From NCBI GenBank assembly GCA_014859895.1, contig JACZKS010000091.1:1-54826 (forward strand): a stretch of 54,826 nt of DNA. The letters run 5' to 3'. The stretch's first letter is position 1; each line of letters opens with the position of its first letter. Shown one piece after another: positions 36,656 to 44,741 of this stretch. The notes under the pieces are model-generated. The model was not told where the DNA came from and ran no database searches. It saw nothing but the letters and a program-made list of their open reading frames with translations. The position numbers and the translations under genes were made by a program. Origin of the DNA: Rhodospirillales bacterium (GTDB taxonomy: Bacteria > Pseudomonadota > Alphaproteobacteria > Rhodospirillales > Shumkoniaceae).

Positions 36656-37636
36656 TTACCTTTTCACTCCGTAATGGTCGCAATACCAGTCGACGAACCT
36701 GGGCACGCCCTCGCCGATGGGCGTGCGCGGCACGAACCCGAAGTCGCGCGTCGTCGCCGCGATGTCGGCATAGGTTTCCTTGACGTCGCCCGGCTGCATC
36801 GGTTGGAAGTCGATCGTCGCCTTGCGGCCAAGCGCCTTCTCGATCTCGGCAATGTAATCCATCAGCCGTTCCGAGCGGTTGTTGCCGATGTTGTAGACGC
36901 GGGCTTTGGGGCCACCGTCCGCCGGTGGATGGTCGAGGCAGCCGATCACCCCGGCGACGATGTCGTCGATGTAGGTGAAATCGCGCCGCATGTCGCCTTG
37001 ATTGAAGACGGGAATGGCCTCGCCGGCCAGGATTTTGCGGGCAAACAGGAAGGCCGCCATGTCCGGGCGGCCCCACGGCCCGTATACCGTGAAGAAACGC
37101 AGGCCGGTCAGCGGCAACCCGTATAGGTGGCTGTAGGCATGGCTGATCATTTCCATCGACTTCTTGGTCGCCGCGTAGATGGAGATCGGCGTGTCCACCC
37201 GGTCGTCGATCGAGAACGGCAGCTTGGTGTTGGTCCCGTAGACCGACGACGACGAGGCGTAGACGAAATGCTTCAACCCCTCCAGCTTCCGCGCCGCCTC
37301 CAGCAACACCAGGTGGCCCTCGACGTTGCTGTGCGTATAGGCGTATGGGTTGATCAGCGAATAGCGAACCCCGGCCTGGGCCGCCAGATGGACGATGCCC
37401 CGGATGTCGGGATGGGCAGCGAAGAGGGCGAAGACGGCCTCGCGGTCGGCGATGTCGATCTCATGGCAGGAAAACCCGCCATGCTCGCCCAGCCGGGCCA
37501 GGCGGGCCCGTTTCAGCGAAACGTCGTAGTAATCGTTGACGTTGTCGATGCCGACGACGGTCTCGCCCCGCGCGAGAAGGGCCAGCGACGTGTGAAACCC
37601 GATGAAGCCGGCGGCCCCCGTAACCAGGACGGTCAT
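36656..37636 (-). CDS. NAD-dependent sugar-nucleotide epimerase (UDP-glucuronate 4-epimerase-like)
   Basis: This 326-residue extended SDR protein has VTGAAGFIGFHTSLALLARG at the N terminus. Its catalytic set is SSSSVYG with YAATKKSME, and IGIDNVNDYYDVSLKRARL-type residues (here VVGIDNVNDYY) point to the UDP-glucuronate 4-epimerase (WbpP/GAE) branch. It makes galacturonate-type sugars for surface polysaccharide. No glycosyltransferase is adjacent. It precedes panE by 5 bp, an unusual pairing. Confidence 0.88.
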   Translation of the reverse strand: MTVLVTGAAGFIGFHTSLALLARGETVVGIDNVNDYYDVSLKRARLARLGEHGGFSCHEIDIADREAVFALFAAHPDIRGIVHLAAQAGVRYSLINPYAYTHSNVEGHLVLLEAARKLEGLKHFVYASSSSVYGTNTKLPFSIDDRVDTPISIYAATKKSMEMISHAYSHLYGLPLTGLRFFTVYGPWGRPDMAAFLFARKILAGEAIPVFNQGDMRRDFTYIDDIVAGVIGCLDHPPADGGPKARVYNIGNNRSERLMDYIAEIEKALGRKATIDFQPMQPGDVKETYADIAATTRDFGFVPRTPIGEGVPRFVDWYCDHYGVKR

Positions 37637-37825
37637 GCGTGTCGCTCCGATCCCTGCTGAACCCGCCCCCCATATACCCGTCGGCCGTCAAGAAATCATC
37701 CAAAAGGTTCACTCCGTCCGAAAGGTCACCAATAGGCCATGACCGCCGCTCGTACGGCGCGAGGAGGAACGCATATAAGAATACAAGAATATACAAATGA
37801 AACGCATTCAATATTAACATATTTC

Positions 37826-37854
37826 TTGAGTAAGTGCGCACTCTGCGGTATTTA
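37826..37854 (+). promoter_or_regulatory. Promoter with embedded palindrome for the transporter module
   Basis: TTGAGT (37826-37831) and TATTTA (37849-37854) are 17 bp apart. The spacer holds the palindrome AGTGCGCACT (37833-37842), so a bound repressor would block polymerase. It would start a leader of about 310 nt. Confidence 0.5.
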
Positions 37855-38054
37855 TTTCGTGGGAAACGAGTATCTCCCTTCTATAAAAACCGTGGTGCTG
37901 GGACACCCTGGGGAGAGCGATGTTTAAAAGGCGGCCGCAGTATGGCGTTCTCGATTTGTGGGCGCCGTCGGTCTATGCGAATTATTGGTATTCGGGATTT
38001 TCCGCCTCATTTCATCATGGGCGGACAAAAGCATTGTTTATCCGCAGGATGCGG

Positions 38055-38090
38055 GGCCGCGCCACGATGTGGGCGCGGCCTTCTTCGTTT
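38055..38090 (+). terminator. Leader hairpin, possible attenuator
   Basis: GGCCGCGCC (38055-38063) pairs perfectly with GGCGCGGCC (38072-38080) over an 8-nt loop. It is followed by TTCTTCGTTT. It lies between the putative promoter and the first gene of the module, a position suited to attenuation. Confidence 0.5.
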
Positions 38091-38178
38091 ATGGCCAGCA
38101 CCGGTTCCGTCACGCGCATTCCAACGCGCCGCAACTGTCTTTCGACATTACCTATCATCAACGTGGAGGAAACCTGAC

Positions 38179-38379
38179 ATGAGTGAAACAGTGACCATGA
38201 GGCCGGGAACGATGCCCCCCGCGGCCGGCGCCGAGAGCGCCCCCCACGTGGCCATCGAAGCCCCCGAACCCTGGGAGAAGTGGGAAACCCAGTTGGTGGT
38301 CTGGAGCGTCGGCATCGGCATCGCCGGGCTGATCGTCCTGGGCACGCTGATCAACATCTACATCCTCGACAAGTATTAA
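38179..38379 (+). CDS. Single-TM small accessory protein
   Basis: This 66-residue protein has a Pro/Ala-rich N terminus, then EPWEKWETQ and one membrane helix (residues about 40-60, LVVWSVGIGIAGLIVLGTLI) ending NIYILDKY. GGAGGA lies 10 nt before the ATG. It resembles small accessory subunits of ion symporters in shape only. It precedes a DUF5395 gene and a PSE-type exporter by 40 and about 350 bp, so a role with that transporter is inferred. Confidence 0.7.
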   Translation: MSETVTMRPGTMPPAAGAESAPHVAIEAPEPWEKWETQLVVWSVGIGIAGLIVLGTLINIYILDKY

Positions 38380-38419
38380 TGGCCTGAACTCAGGCCCGAA
38401 CCGAGGGGACGGCATAACC

Positions 38420-38671
38420 ATGAAGTCGGACATCGACATGGTCATCGTTCACGACGGCGAGCAATGGATCGCCCGCAATGACGATCTGCAAGCGGCCGGA
38501 CGGACATTACCCGAACTCGATGCCGACTTGGCCCGCACTCTGCGCCGCGCTGGCGGCTACCAGGGTCGGACTCTCACCGTCTTCATGGGCTTCGATTTCG
38601 CGACGCTCCCGGCGTGGATCCGCCAGTACGCTCCGCATTACTTCAACCGCCTTGTGCGGGTAGAGGTCTGA
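38420..38671 (+). CDS. DUF5395-like small protein
   Basis: This 83-residue soluble protein starts MKSDIDMVIVHDGEQWIARN and ends FNRLVRVEV, with ELDADLARTLRR in the middle. It looks like a member of the small family (DUF5395) found next to PSE/YeiH-type exporters. The fold is possibly an alpha-beta domain like HicB-type proteins (IVHDGEQWIARN then DLQAAGRTLPELDADL). Function unknown; context links it to the transporter. Confidence 0.7.
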   Translation: MKSDIDMVIVHDGEQWIARNDDLQAAGRTLPELDADLARTLRRAGGYQGRTLTVFMGFDFATLPAWIRQYAPHYFNRLVRVEV

Positions 38672-38732
38672 CGCGGCGGCACACTGCCTATCAACCGGCG
38701 GGAAAGTCCGGACATCTAGGGGGACAACGACA

Positions 38733-40202
38733 ATGAATGAAATCAACAGAAAGTGGTACAGCGGCATGGCCCACACCGAAGACTGGTGGGCTGTCTGGTT
38801 GGGTCTCGGCATGTTTGGCGTCGGCCTGCTGTCGATCTGGGGCTATGACCTCGTCGGCTGGCAGCTCAAGACCGCGACGTGGATCGAACCCGGCAAGTGG
38901 GCCGTTCCGTCAAGCAAGGCTTACGCGAGCCTGGGCTGGTTCGGTTCTTTCGTGACCACCTACGTCGTGTGGACGGTTCTGACGTCCATCGGCGCCTATT
39001 TCATGCGCCTCGACGTCAAGAAGTACATCATAGGCTGGACGGTCCTTTATGTCCTCGCGTGGACATGCTGGATCATCGGGAACTACGCTTACATCGCGGC
39101 TCCGGTCAACCAGTTCAAGAAGTTCGGGATCACGTGGGGCCTGTCGCTTGGCGGCGATACCGGCTTCATCATCGCCCTTCTGGTCGGCCTGGTGATCGGC
39201 AACTTCTTCAAGCCCTTCGCCGCCTTCATCAAGGAAGCCTGCAAGCCCGAGTGGTTCATCAAGACCGCCATCGTCTACCTCGGCATCAAGCTCGGCACCA
39301 TGTCGGTCGACAGCGTCACCGCCAAGGGGTTCGCCATCGAATTGGCGCTCGCCGGCGCGGCCGCCACCTTTGTCGCCTACCTGCTGTTCTGGCCGTTGAT
39401 TTACGCGCTGGGCCGCAAGGTCTTCCGTCTGCCGCGGGAATGGGCGGCCGTCTTTTGCTCAGGCATCTCGATCTGCGGCGTGTCGGCCTCCATCGCCACC
39501 GCCGGTGCCATTCGGGCGAAGCCGATCATTCCCGCCCTGGTGTCCACCCTGGTCGTCGTCTACGCGATGATCGAACTCGTCGTGCTGCCCGGCTTCTTCA
39601 CCGCCGTTGCCCCCGACCAGCCGATTGTCAACGGCGCGGCCATGGGCATGACCGTAAAGACAGACGGCGCCGACGCTGCCGCCGGTGCCATTCTCGACGA
39701 GATGATGGTCGCCAATGCTGCCAGCAGGGGCATCATGTGGCAGAAGGATTGGATCCTCACCGCCGCCCTGATGACCAAGATCTGGATCGACATCTTCATC
39801 GGCGTGTGGGCGTTCCTCCTGGCCCTGCTGTGGGTCTATAAGGTGGAACGGCAGCCGGGACAGACGACCGTTCCGGTATCGGAAGTATGGTTCCGCTTCC
39901 CGAAGTTCGTGCTCGGCTACCTCTTCTGCTGGTTCTCGGTGATGGCCATCGCTTCGATTTGGCCGGAAGTCATCAAGGATCTCAAGGTCGGCGCCAGCTC
40001 CGTCCAAAGCCCGATGCGCTCGATGTTTTTCGCCATGACCTTCGTGTCGCTGGGCGTGCTGAGCGACTTCAGCAAGTTGAAGGGCCTGGGCCGCATGGCT
40101 CTGCTCTATGGCGTCTCGCTGGTCTTCATCATCGCCCCCATCGCCTATTTGGTGGCGTGGATCTTCCACAATGGCATGATGCCGCCGCTCGTCGGTTCGT
40201 GA
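38733..40202 (+). CDS. Putative sulfate exporter family (PSE/YeiH) transporter
   Basis: This 489-residue polytopic membrane protein has about 11-12 helices and matches the PSE/UPF0324 family (FIIALLVGLVIGNFF, FIKTAIVYLGIKLG, AVFCSGISICGVSASIATAGAI). It is about 140 residues longer than E. coli YeiH. It has an extra N-terminal pair of helices with a Trp-rich loop (HTEDWWAVWLG) and an internal loop at about 300-345. Export of sulfate or a related anion is suggested by family name only. AGGGGGAC precedes the ATG, and a strong terminator ends the module. Confidence 0.85.
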   Translation: MNEINRKWYSGMAHTEDWWAVWLGLGMFGVGLLSIWGYDLVGWQLKTATWIEPGKWAVPSSKAYASLGWFGSFVTTYVVWTVLTSIGAYFMRLDVKKYIIGWTVLYVLAWTCWIIGNYAYIAAPVNQFKKFGITWGLSLGGDTGFIIALLVGLVIGNFFKPFAAFIKEACKPEWFIKTAIVYLGIKLGTMSVDSVTAKGFAIELALAGAAATFVAYLLFWPLIYALGRKVFRLPREWAAVFCSGISICGVSASIATAGAIRAKPIIPALVSTLVVVYAMIELVVLPGFFTAVAPDQPIVNGAAMGMTVKTDGADAAAGAILDEMMVANAASRGIMWQKDWILTAALMTKIWIDIFIGVWAFLLALLWVYKVERQPGQTTVPVSEVWFRFPKFVLGYLFCWFSVMAIASIWPEVIKDLKVGASSVQSPMRSMFFAMTFVSLGVLSDFSKLKGLGRMALLYGVSLVFIIAPIAYLVAWIFHNGMMPPLVGS

Positions 40203-40226
40203 CGACGAACTAAGACCCAAAAAGAG

Positions 40227-40261
40227 CCCCCCGATCGGCTTCGGCCGGTCGGGGGGTTTTT
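40227..40261 (+). terminator. Intrinsic terminator after the transporter
   Basis: CCCCCCGATCGGC (40227-40239) pairs with GCCGGTCGGGGGG (40244-40256) with one G-T. It is followed by TTTTTCTTT. It is one of the clearest terminators in the window. Confidence 0.9.
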
Positions 40262-40283
40262 CTTTGAACGATGTCGCGATTGG

Positions 40284-41708
40284 TCAGTCGAGTTCGGCGA
40301 TGCGCAGTAGGTTGGTGGTGCCGGGCGTACCGAACGGCATTCCCGCCGTCACCACCAAAAGATCGCCGCTGCCCGCGAAGCTTTCCTCGCGAGCGGCGCG
40401 CGTCGCCTCCGCGACCATCTCGACGACGCGGGTAACCGGGCGCACGCGGATGGGGTAGACACCCCAGGCCAAAGTCAGGCGCCGAGCCGTCTGTTCGGTC
40501 GTGGTCAATCCCAGGATCGGCACCTCCGGGCGCTCGCGCGCGGCCCGGAGCGTGGTCGAGCCGGTCGACGTGAAGGTGACGATGGCCGCCGCCGACACCG
40601 TGTGGGCGACCTGGCGCGCCGCCGCCGAGATGGCGTCTTCCGCCGTCGGCTGTGGCTCGCGGCGCTGGGTATCAATGAGAGGCCGGTACAGCGGGTCGCG
40701 CTCCACGCGGTGGATGATGCGGCTCATCATGCCGACCGACTCGGCGGCATAGGCACCGACCGCGGTTTCGGCCGACAGCATGACGGCATCGGCGCCATCA
40801 TAGACGGCGGTCGCTACGTCGGAGGCCTCGGCCCGCGTCGGCACCGGCGAATGGACCATCGAATCCAGCATCTGAGTGGCGACGATCACCGGCTTGCCAG
40901 CCCGCCGGCAGGCCCGGATGATGCGTTTCTGCAAGGTCGGCACATCCTCGGGCGGCACCTCGACGCCCAAATCACCGCGCGCGACCATAATGGCGTCGGC
41001 CAGATCGACGATATGGTAAAGCTCGTCGATGGCCGCAGGCTTCTCCAGTTTGGCCAGGATGCCGGCCCGCCCGTCCACCAGCTTGCGCAGCTCGGCCACG
41101 TCGTCGGCCCGCTGAACAAACGACAGCGCCACCCAGTCGACTCCCAGTTCAAGGCCATAGTCAAGGTCGGCCCGGTCCTTTTCGGTCATGGGCGAGATGT
41201 CGAGCACGGCATTGGGCAGGTTGACCCCCTTGTGGTCCGACAGCTCGCCACCGACTTCAACCTCGGTCTCGGCGAAGTCAGGTCCGCAACGCACCACCCT
41301 GAGGCGTAGCGTACCGTCGGCCAGCAGCAACGCCATCTCTGGCGCCAGCGCCGCAAACACTTCGGGATGGAGGAGCGGCGCCCGCGTCTCGTCGCCCGGT
41401 TCGGGCGACAGGTCGAGCCGGAAGGATCGGCCAGTCACCAGCTTGGTCTTGCCCCCGGCGATGCGCCCGACCCGAAGCTTTGGGCCCTGCAGGTCCATCA
41501 GGATGCCTATGGGGCGCCCCGCCTCCTTCTCGAGCTGGCGGATGACCTCGTGGGTGCGCGCATGATCGGCATGGCTGCCATGGCTGAAGTTGAGCCTGAA
41601 GACGTTGGCGCCGGCCTTGAACAGTTCGGCGATCCGTTCGGGAGTCGCGCTGGCGGGGCCGAGGGTGGCGACGATTTTAGCTTTTCGCATGGGATGGGTC
41701 AGGTTCAT
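40284..41708 (-). CDS. pyk: Pyruvate kinase
   Basis: This 474-residue enzyme has KIVATLGPASA at the N terminus, NFSHGSHADH, MDLQGPKLRVG, the active-site lysine in LAKLEKPAAIDEL and MVARGDLGVEVP. It converts phosphoenolpyruvate and ADP to pyruvate and ATP. Two starts are possible, 41708 and 41690 (MRKAKIVATLGPAS); neither has a clear ribosome binding site. It is convergent with the transporter gene. Confidence 0.97.
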   Translation of the reverse strand: MNLTHPMRKAKIVATLGPASATPERIAELFKAGANVFRLNFSHGSHADHARTHEVIRQLEKEAGRPIGILMDLQGPKLRVGRIAGGKTKLVTGRSFRLDLSPEPGDETRAPLLHPEVFAALAPEMALLLADGTLRLRVVRCGPDFAETEVEVGGELSDHKGVNLPNAVLDISPMTEKDRADLDYGLELGVDWVALSFVQRADDVAELRKLVDGRAGILAKLEKPAAIDELYHIVDLADAIMVARGDLGVEVPPEDVPTLQKRIIRACRRAGKPVIVATQMLDSMVHSPVPTRAEASDVATAVYDGADAVMLSAETAVGAYAAESVGMMSRIIHRVERDPLYRPLIDTQRREPQPTAEDAISAAARQVAHTVSAAAIVTFTSTGSTTLRAARERPEVPILGLTTTEQTARRLTLAWGVYPIRVRPVTRVVEMVAEATRAAREESFAGSGDLLVVTAGMPFGTPGTTNLLRIAELD

Positions 41709-41845
41709 GGCGGCAGCATAGGTAAGGGATCACGCCAAGTGCCAGACAAATTTTCATGAAAGCGCCGCCAATCCGTCCCGGTGGCACCAGCGGCGGCGAA
41801 CGGCTAGGATGGGACGTGCCGATCAACCATTGGGCGGGAATGTGC

Positions 41846-42277
41846 ATGTTCAAATGGCTTTCGAGGCTGTTCAGGGGCAGGCCGGCCAAGGTGAAGAAGG
41901 CCCCCGCCGGGCCGAGGAAGGCCGCGGCCGCCGAACTGAGCGATGCCGCCGCCGAGATGGGCGAGGCCGCCGCCGCCATGAAACAGGCCGCCGTCCACAT
42001 GAATGCGGCCGTCGCCGGGCCAGCCCAGGCGCCCGTCCCGGCCCCCACCCCAACCCCAGCCAAGGCCGCGGCCGAAACCGCCGAAACGAAGCCGCCTAAG
42101 CCCTCCCGCGAAGAGATCATCCGCCAGGCCATGGAGGTTCGGCGCGACAAGGCACGCGTCATCGAGGACCTGCCGGCCAAGGACCGCCAGCGCCTGCGCG
42201 CGCTGGCCGAAAAGATGATGCTCGGCACCGACCCGAAGCCGCCGGCCGACGGGACGCCGCGCCGCAAGCCCCACTGA
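41846..42277 (+). CDS. Hypothetical Ala/Pro-rich protein
   Basis: A start at 41846 gives 143 residues, MFKWLSRLFRGRPAKVKKA, with an amphipathic basic N terminus. An alanine-rich helical segment (AAAELSDAAAEMGEAAAAMKQAA), a Pro/Ala linker and a charged helical C terminus (REEIIRQAMEVRRDKARVIEDL) follow. Alternative starts are 41840 and 41756. It may lie on the membrane surface through the N-terminal helix. It precedes meaB by 9 bp. Not recognised. Confidence 0.6.
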   Translation: MFKWLSRLFRGRPAKVKKAPAGPRKAAAAELSDAAAEMGEAAAAMKQAAVHMNAAVAGPAQAPVPAPTPTPAKAAAETAETKPPKPSREEIIRQAMEVRRDKARVIEDLPAKDRQRLRALAEKMMLGTDPKPPADGTPRRKPH

Positions 42278-42286
42278 CGGTTTTCG

Positions 42287-43273
42287 ATGGCGGCACCCGA
42301 TCCCGACCAACTGGCGAATGGCCTTCTGGGCGGCGACACCCGGGCACTGGCCCGTGCCGTCACGCTGCTGGAATCAACCCGCGCCGACCATCGCGCGGCT
42401 GCCCGCCACCTGCTGGCCCGCATCGCGCCCAATGCCGGAAACGCGGTGCGTATCGGCATTTCCGGCGCCCCAGGCGTCGGCAAGTCCACCTTCATCGAAG
42501 CCCTCGGACTGCATGTCCTCGATGCCGGTCATCGCCTGGCCGTTCTGGCGGTCGATCCTTCGAGCCCGCGTACCGGCGGCTCGCTCCTGGGCGACAAGAC
42601 CCGCATGGAGCGCCTGGCGCAGGAGGGCGGCCGGGCCTTCGTCCGCCCGTCGCCGTCCGGCGGCGCGCTGGGCGGCGTCGCCAGGCGGACGCGCGAGGCC
42701 ATCCTGGCCTGCGAGGCGACAGGCTTTGACGTCGTCATCATCGAGACCGTCGGCACCGGCCAGTCGGAAGGCGCCGTCGCCCATCTCTCCGACCTTTTCG
42801 TGCTGCTGATCGCGCCAGGTGGCGGCGACGAATTGCAGGGCCTAAAACGCGGCATCGTCGAGTTGGCCGACATCGTGGTGGTCAACAAGGCCGACGGCGA
42901 ACTGGCCAACGCCGCCCGGCGCATCCGCGACGACTACGCCAGCGCGCTCGGCCTGATGCGACCGCGATCCCCCCTCTGGCAGCCTCCCGTTCTTCCGGCC
43001 TCGGCCCTCGAGGGCACCGGCGTGGCCGAGGTTTGGCGGGCCATCGAGGCTTTTCGCGCCGCCCACGCCGGCTCCGACGGCATCGCGGCGCGGCGCGGCG
43101 CACAGGCGCGGGCCTGGTTGTGGGAGGCCGTCGAAGACGGCCTGCGCGACCACCTCCATCGTGACGCCCGCAGCCGCCGCTGGATGGCCGAACTCGAACG
43201 CCAAGTCATGGCCGGTGAGTTGGAACCGGCCGACGGCGCCGCCAACATCCTTAAGCGCATTCTCGCCCCCTGA
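42287..43273 (+). CDS. meaB: MeaB/ArgK-type methylmalonyl-CoA mutase-associated GTPase
   Basis: This 328-residue G3E GTPase has Walker [11 protein letters not shown], the [18 protein letters not shown] segment, [24 protein letters not shown] and the NKAD specificity motif. MeaB protects and reactivates B12-dependent mutases. No mutase gene is in the window. It follows the hypothetical gene by 9 bp. Confidence 0.94.
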   Translation: MAAPDPDQLANGLLGGDTRALARAVTLLESTRADHRAAARHLLARIAPNAGNAVRIGISGAPGVGKSTFIEALGLHVLDAGHRLAVLAVDPSSPRTGGSLLGDKTRMERLAQEGGRAFVRPSPSGGALGGVARRTREAILACEATGFDVVIIETVGTGQSEGAVAHLSDLFVLLIAPGGGDELQGLKRGIVELADIVVVNKADGELANAARRIRDDYASALGLMRPRSPLWQPPVLPASALEGTGVAEVWRAIEAFRAAHAGSDGIAARRGAQARAWLWEAVEDGLRDHLHRDARSRRWMAELERQVMAGELEPADGAANILKRILAP

Positions 43274-43371
43274 AGCCACCACGCCTTTCCGATCATGCGG
43301 GCTGGTTCCGCGGCGGCGGTTCGTGATAGGGTTCGGCCGCATCCGTTCTGACGAAGAGGAAAGGAATGACG

Positions 43372-43920
43372 ATGGCGAAGCTGCGCCCCCTTCTGGCCGC
43401 CCTGCTGGCTACCACCGTTCTGGCGTCCAACGGCGCCGCCGCCGCCGATCCCGAGAACACGCTTTATATGGATCTTGAATATGGCCGGGTGGTCATCGAG
43501 ATGCGCCCCGATCTGGCGCCCAATCATGTCGCCCGCATCAAGGAACTGGTTCGCCAGAAGTTCTATGACGGGCTCGTCTTCCACCGGGTCATCGCCGGTT
43601 TCATGGCGCAGACCGGGGACCCTCAAGGCGACGGCACCGGTGGCTCCGGCGTCAAGCTGAAGGCCGAGTTCTCCAAGGAACAGCACGTGCGCGGCACCGT
43701 CTCGATGGCCCGCGCCGCCAGCCCGAACAGCGCCGACTCCCAGTTCTTCATCTGCTTCGCCCGAACCAGCCATCTGGACGGCCAGTACACGGTGTGGGGC
43801 AAGGTGGTGGAGGGTATGCAGTACGTCGGCCAGATCAAGCGCGGCGAATCCAGCCGCAACGGCGAGGTCGAGGACCCCGACCGCATCGTCCGCATGCAGG
43901 TGGCCGCCGACGCCAAGTAG
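43372..43920 (+). CDS. Periplasmic cyclophilin-type peptidyl-prolyl isomerase
   Basis: This 182-residue protein starts MAKLRPLLAALLATTVLAS with a signal peptide ending near AAA-ADPENT. The cyclophilin core has FHRVIAGFMAQTGDP, GTVSMARAASPNSADSQFFI and VWGKVVEGM. It catalyses proline isomerisation in envelope protein folding. The ATG at 43372 is chosen because AAAGGA is 7 nt before it, while the ATG at 43366 touches that ribosome binding site. Confidence 0.94.
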   Translation: MAKLRPLLAALLATTVLASNGAAAADPENTLYMDLEYGRVVIEMRPDLAPNHVARIKELVRQKFYDGLVFHRVIAGFMAQTGDPQGDGTGGSGVKLKAEFSKEQHVRGTVSMARAASPNSADSQFFICFARTSHLDGQYTVWGKVVEGMQYVGQIKRGESSRNGEVEDPDRIVRMQVAADAK

Positions 43921-43941
43921 CGCCAGCAGCGGCGCGGCCGT

Positions 43942-44583
43942 TCACGTTCGAATGAGGAAGGCCGCGCCCACCTCTATCTTTCCGATATTCTCGGGCGAAA
44001 GGCGGCAGCCGCGGGTCGCCTTGTAGTAAACCCGCATGCCGAGCAGAACAACTCCTGCGGCAAAGAAGACACCGGAGAGGACGGCATACGCGGGCCATCC
44101 AAGAAATGGGGCAAATTGCATGAGCGTATGCGGGTATGCCTCCGCGGTCATCCGTCCCAGGACCAGCGAATAGATCCCCCAAGCCACCGCGTGGCGGTTG
44201 CGGACCGACGCCACACACAGTTCGTATCCGGACCACCGATGATCGAGAACTTCGACGTTCCGCACCGGCCGGAATTCCGCACCGAATCGGATCGCCCGCG
44301 CGTGAACGTTGATGGCCCAAAGCAGAAGGCCGGGAGCACTGCAGAGCAGAAGGCCCGCCAGTCCGACGCCAGCCGGCAGGATGAAAAGGCATAAAAAGCC
44401 AATCGCGAAGCCGCCGTCCCTTAGCCCATCGATATACAGCGGCCTGGCGTAGTCATTGACGTAGCGTTCGAATTCATCCGTCTTGAGCCGATACCAGTCA
44501 CCGAAGAATCCGACCGTAACGGCAAAGCTGCCGTCCTTCAGGCGCCGCGGATAGCCCAGCCGCTTCCACAACTCAGCGTCCAT
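43942..44583 (-). CDS. Hypothetical membrane protein
   Basis: This 213-residue protein starts MDAELWKRLGYPRRLKDGS after an AGGGGGAGCAC ribosome binding site. It has four hydrophobic segments: FAIGFLCLFILPAGVGLAGLLLC and a following APGLLLWAINV, then AWGIYSLVLGRM, and the C-terminal pair ending AGVVLLGMRVYY. The region after the second has a conserved-looking GAEFRPVRNVEVLDHRW. Not recognised. Third-position GC is lower than in its neighbours, hinting at a more recently acquired gene. An inverted repeat and hairpin lie in its leader. Confidence 0.6.
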   Translation of the reverse strand: MDAELWKRLGYPRRLKDGSFAVTVGFFGDWYRLKTDEFERYVNDYARPLYIDGLRDGGFAIGFLCLFILPAGVGLAGLLLCSAPGLLLWAINVHARAIRFGAEFRPVRNVEVLDHRWSGYELCVASVRNRHAVAWGIYSLVLGRMTAEAYPHTLMQFAPFLGWPAYAVLSGVFFAAGVVLLGMRVYYKATRGCRLSPENIGKIEVGAAFLIRT

Positions 44584-44596
44584 GTGCTCCCCCTGC

Positions 44597-44635
44597 GCGG
44601 GCCGTCGCCGGCCCGCCATATGCAAAAAATTGCAT
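44597..44635 (-). repeat. Hairpin and dyad ahead of the membrane-protein gene
   Basis: GCGGGCC (44597-44603) pairs with GGCCCGC (44610-44616) just upstream of the ribosome binding site. Next to it is the 6-bp inverted repeat ATGCAA-N4-TTGCAT (44620-44635). They suggest an operator plus an RNA hairpin in the leader. Confidence 0.5.
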
Positions 44636-44741
44636 GTTGCGAGGGAAACACGTGGTGACGGGCTCGGAAAATTCCAAGCCCTTGCACGCAAGACCGCAAA
44701 AAAGGCACAGGGTCTTCGTGAACTCTATGCAGGTCTCGTTG

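Larger units (their letters stand above)
37637..38178. other. Long intergenic leader region before the transporter module
   Basis: These 542 bp have no convincing gene. The stretch 37785-37870 is AT-rich. A promoter-like pair at 37826-37854 and a hairpin at 38055-38080 are listed separately. An 85-codon frame at 37920-38177 follows GGGGAGAGCG and stops 1 bp before the next ATG, but its third codon positions are not GC-rich, unlike the genes here. Confidence 0.6.

Noticed and set aside
36651-37076. Upstream extension of the panE reading frame
   Set aside because: It lies inside the epimerase gene in another frame and has no similarity to the reductase. The ATG at 36650 gives the NADP-binding N terminus.
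37920-38177. 85-codon open frame with a good ribosome binding site before the transporter module
   Set aside because: Its third codon positions are not GC-rich, unlike real genes here. It overlaps the hairpin and shows no recognisable domain. Kept as part of the leader finding only.
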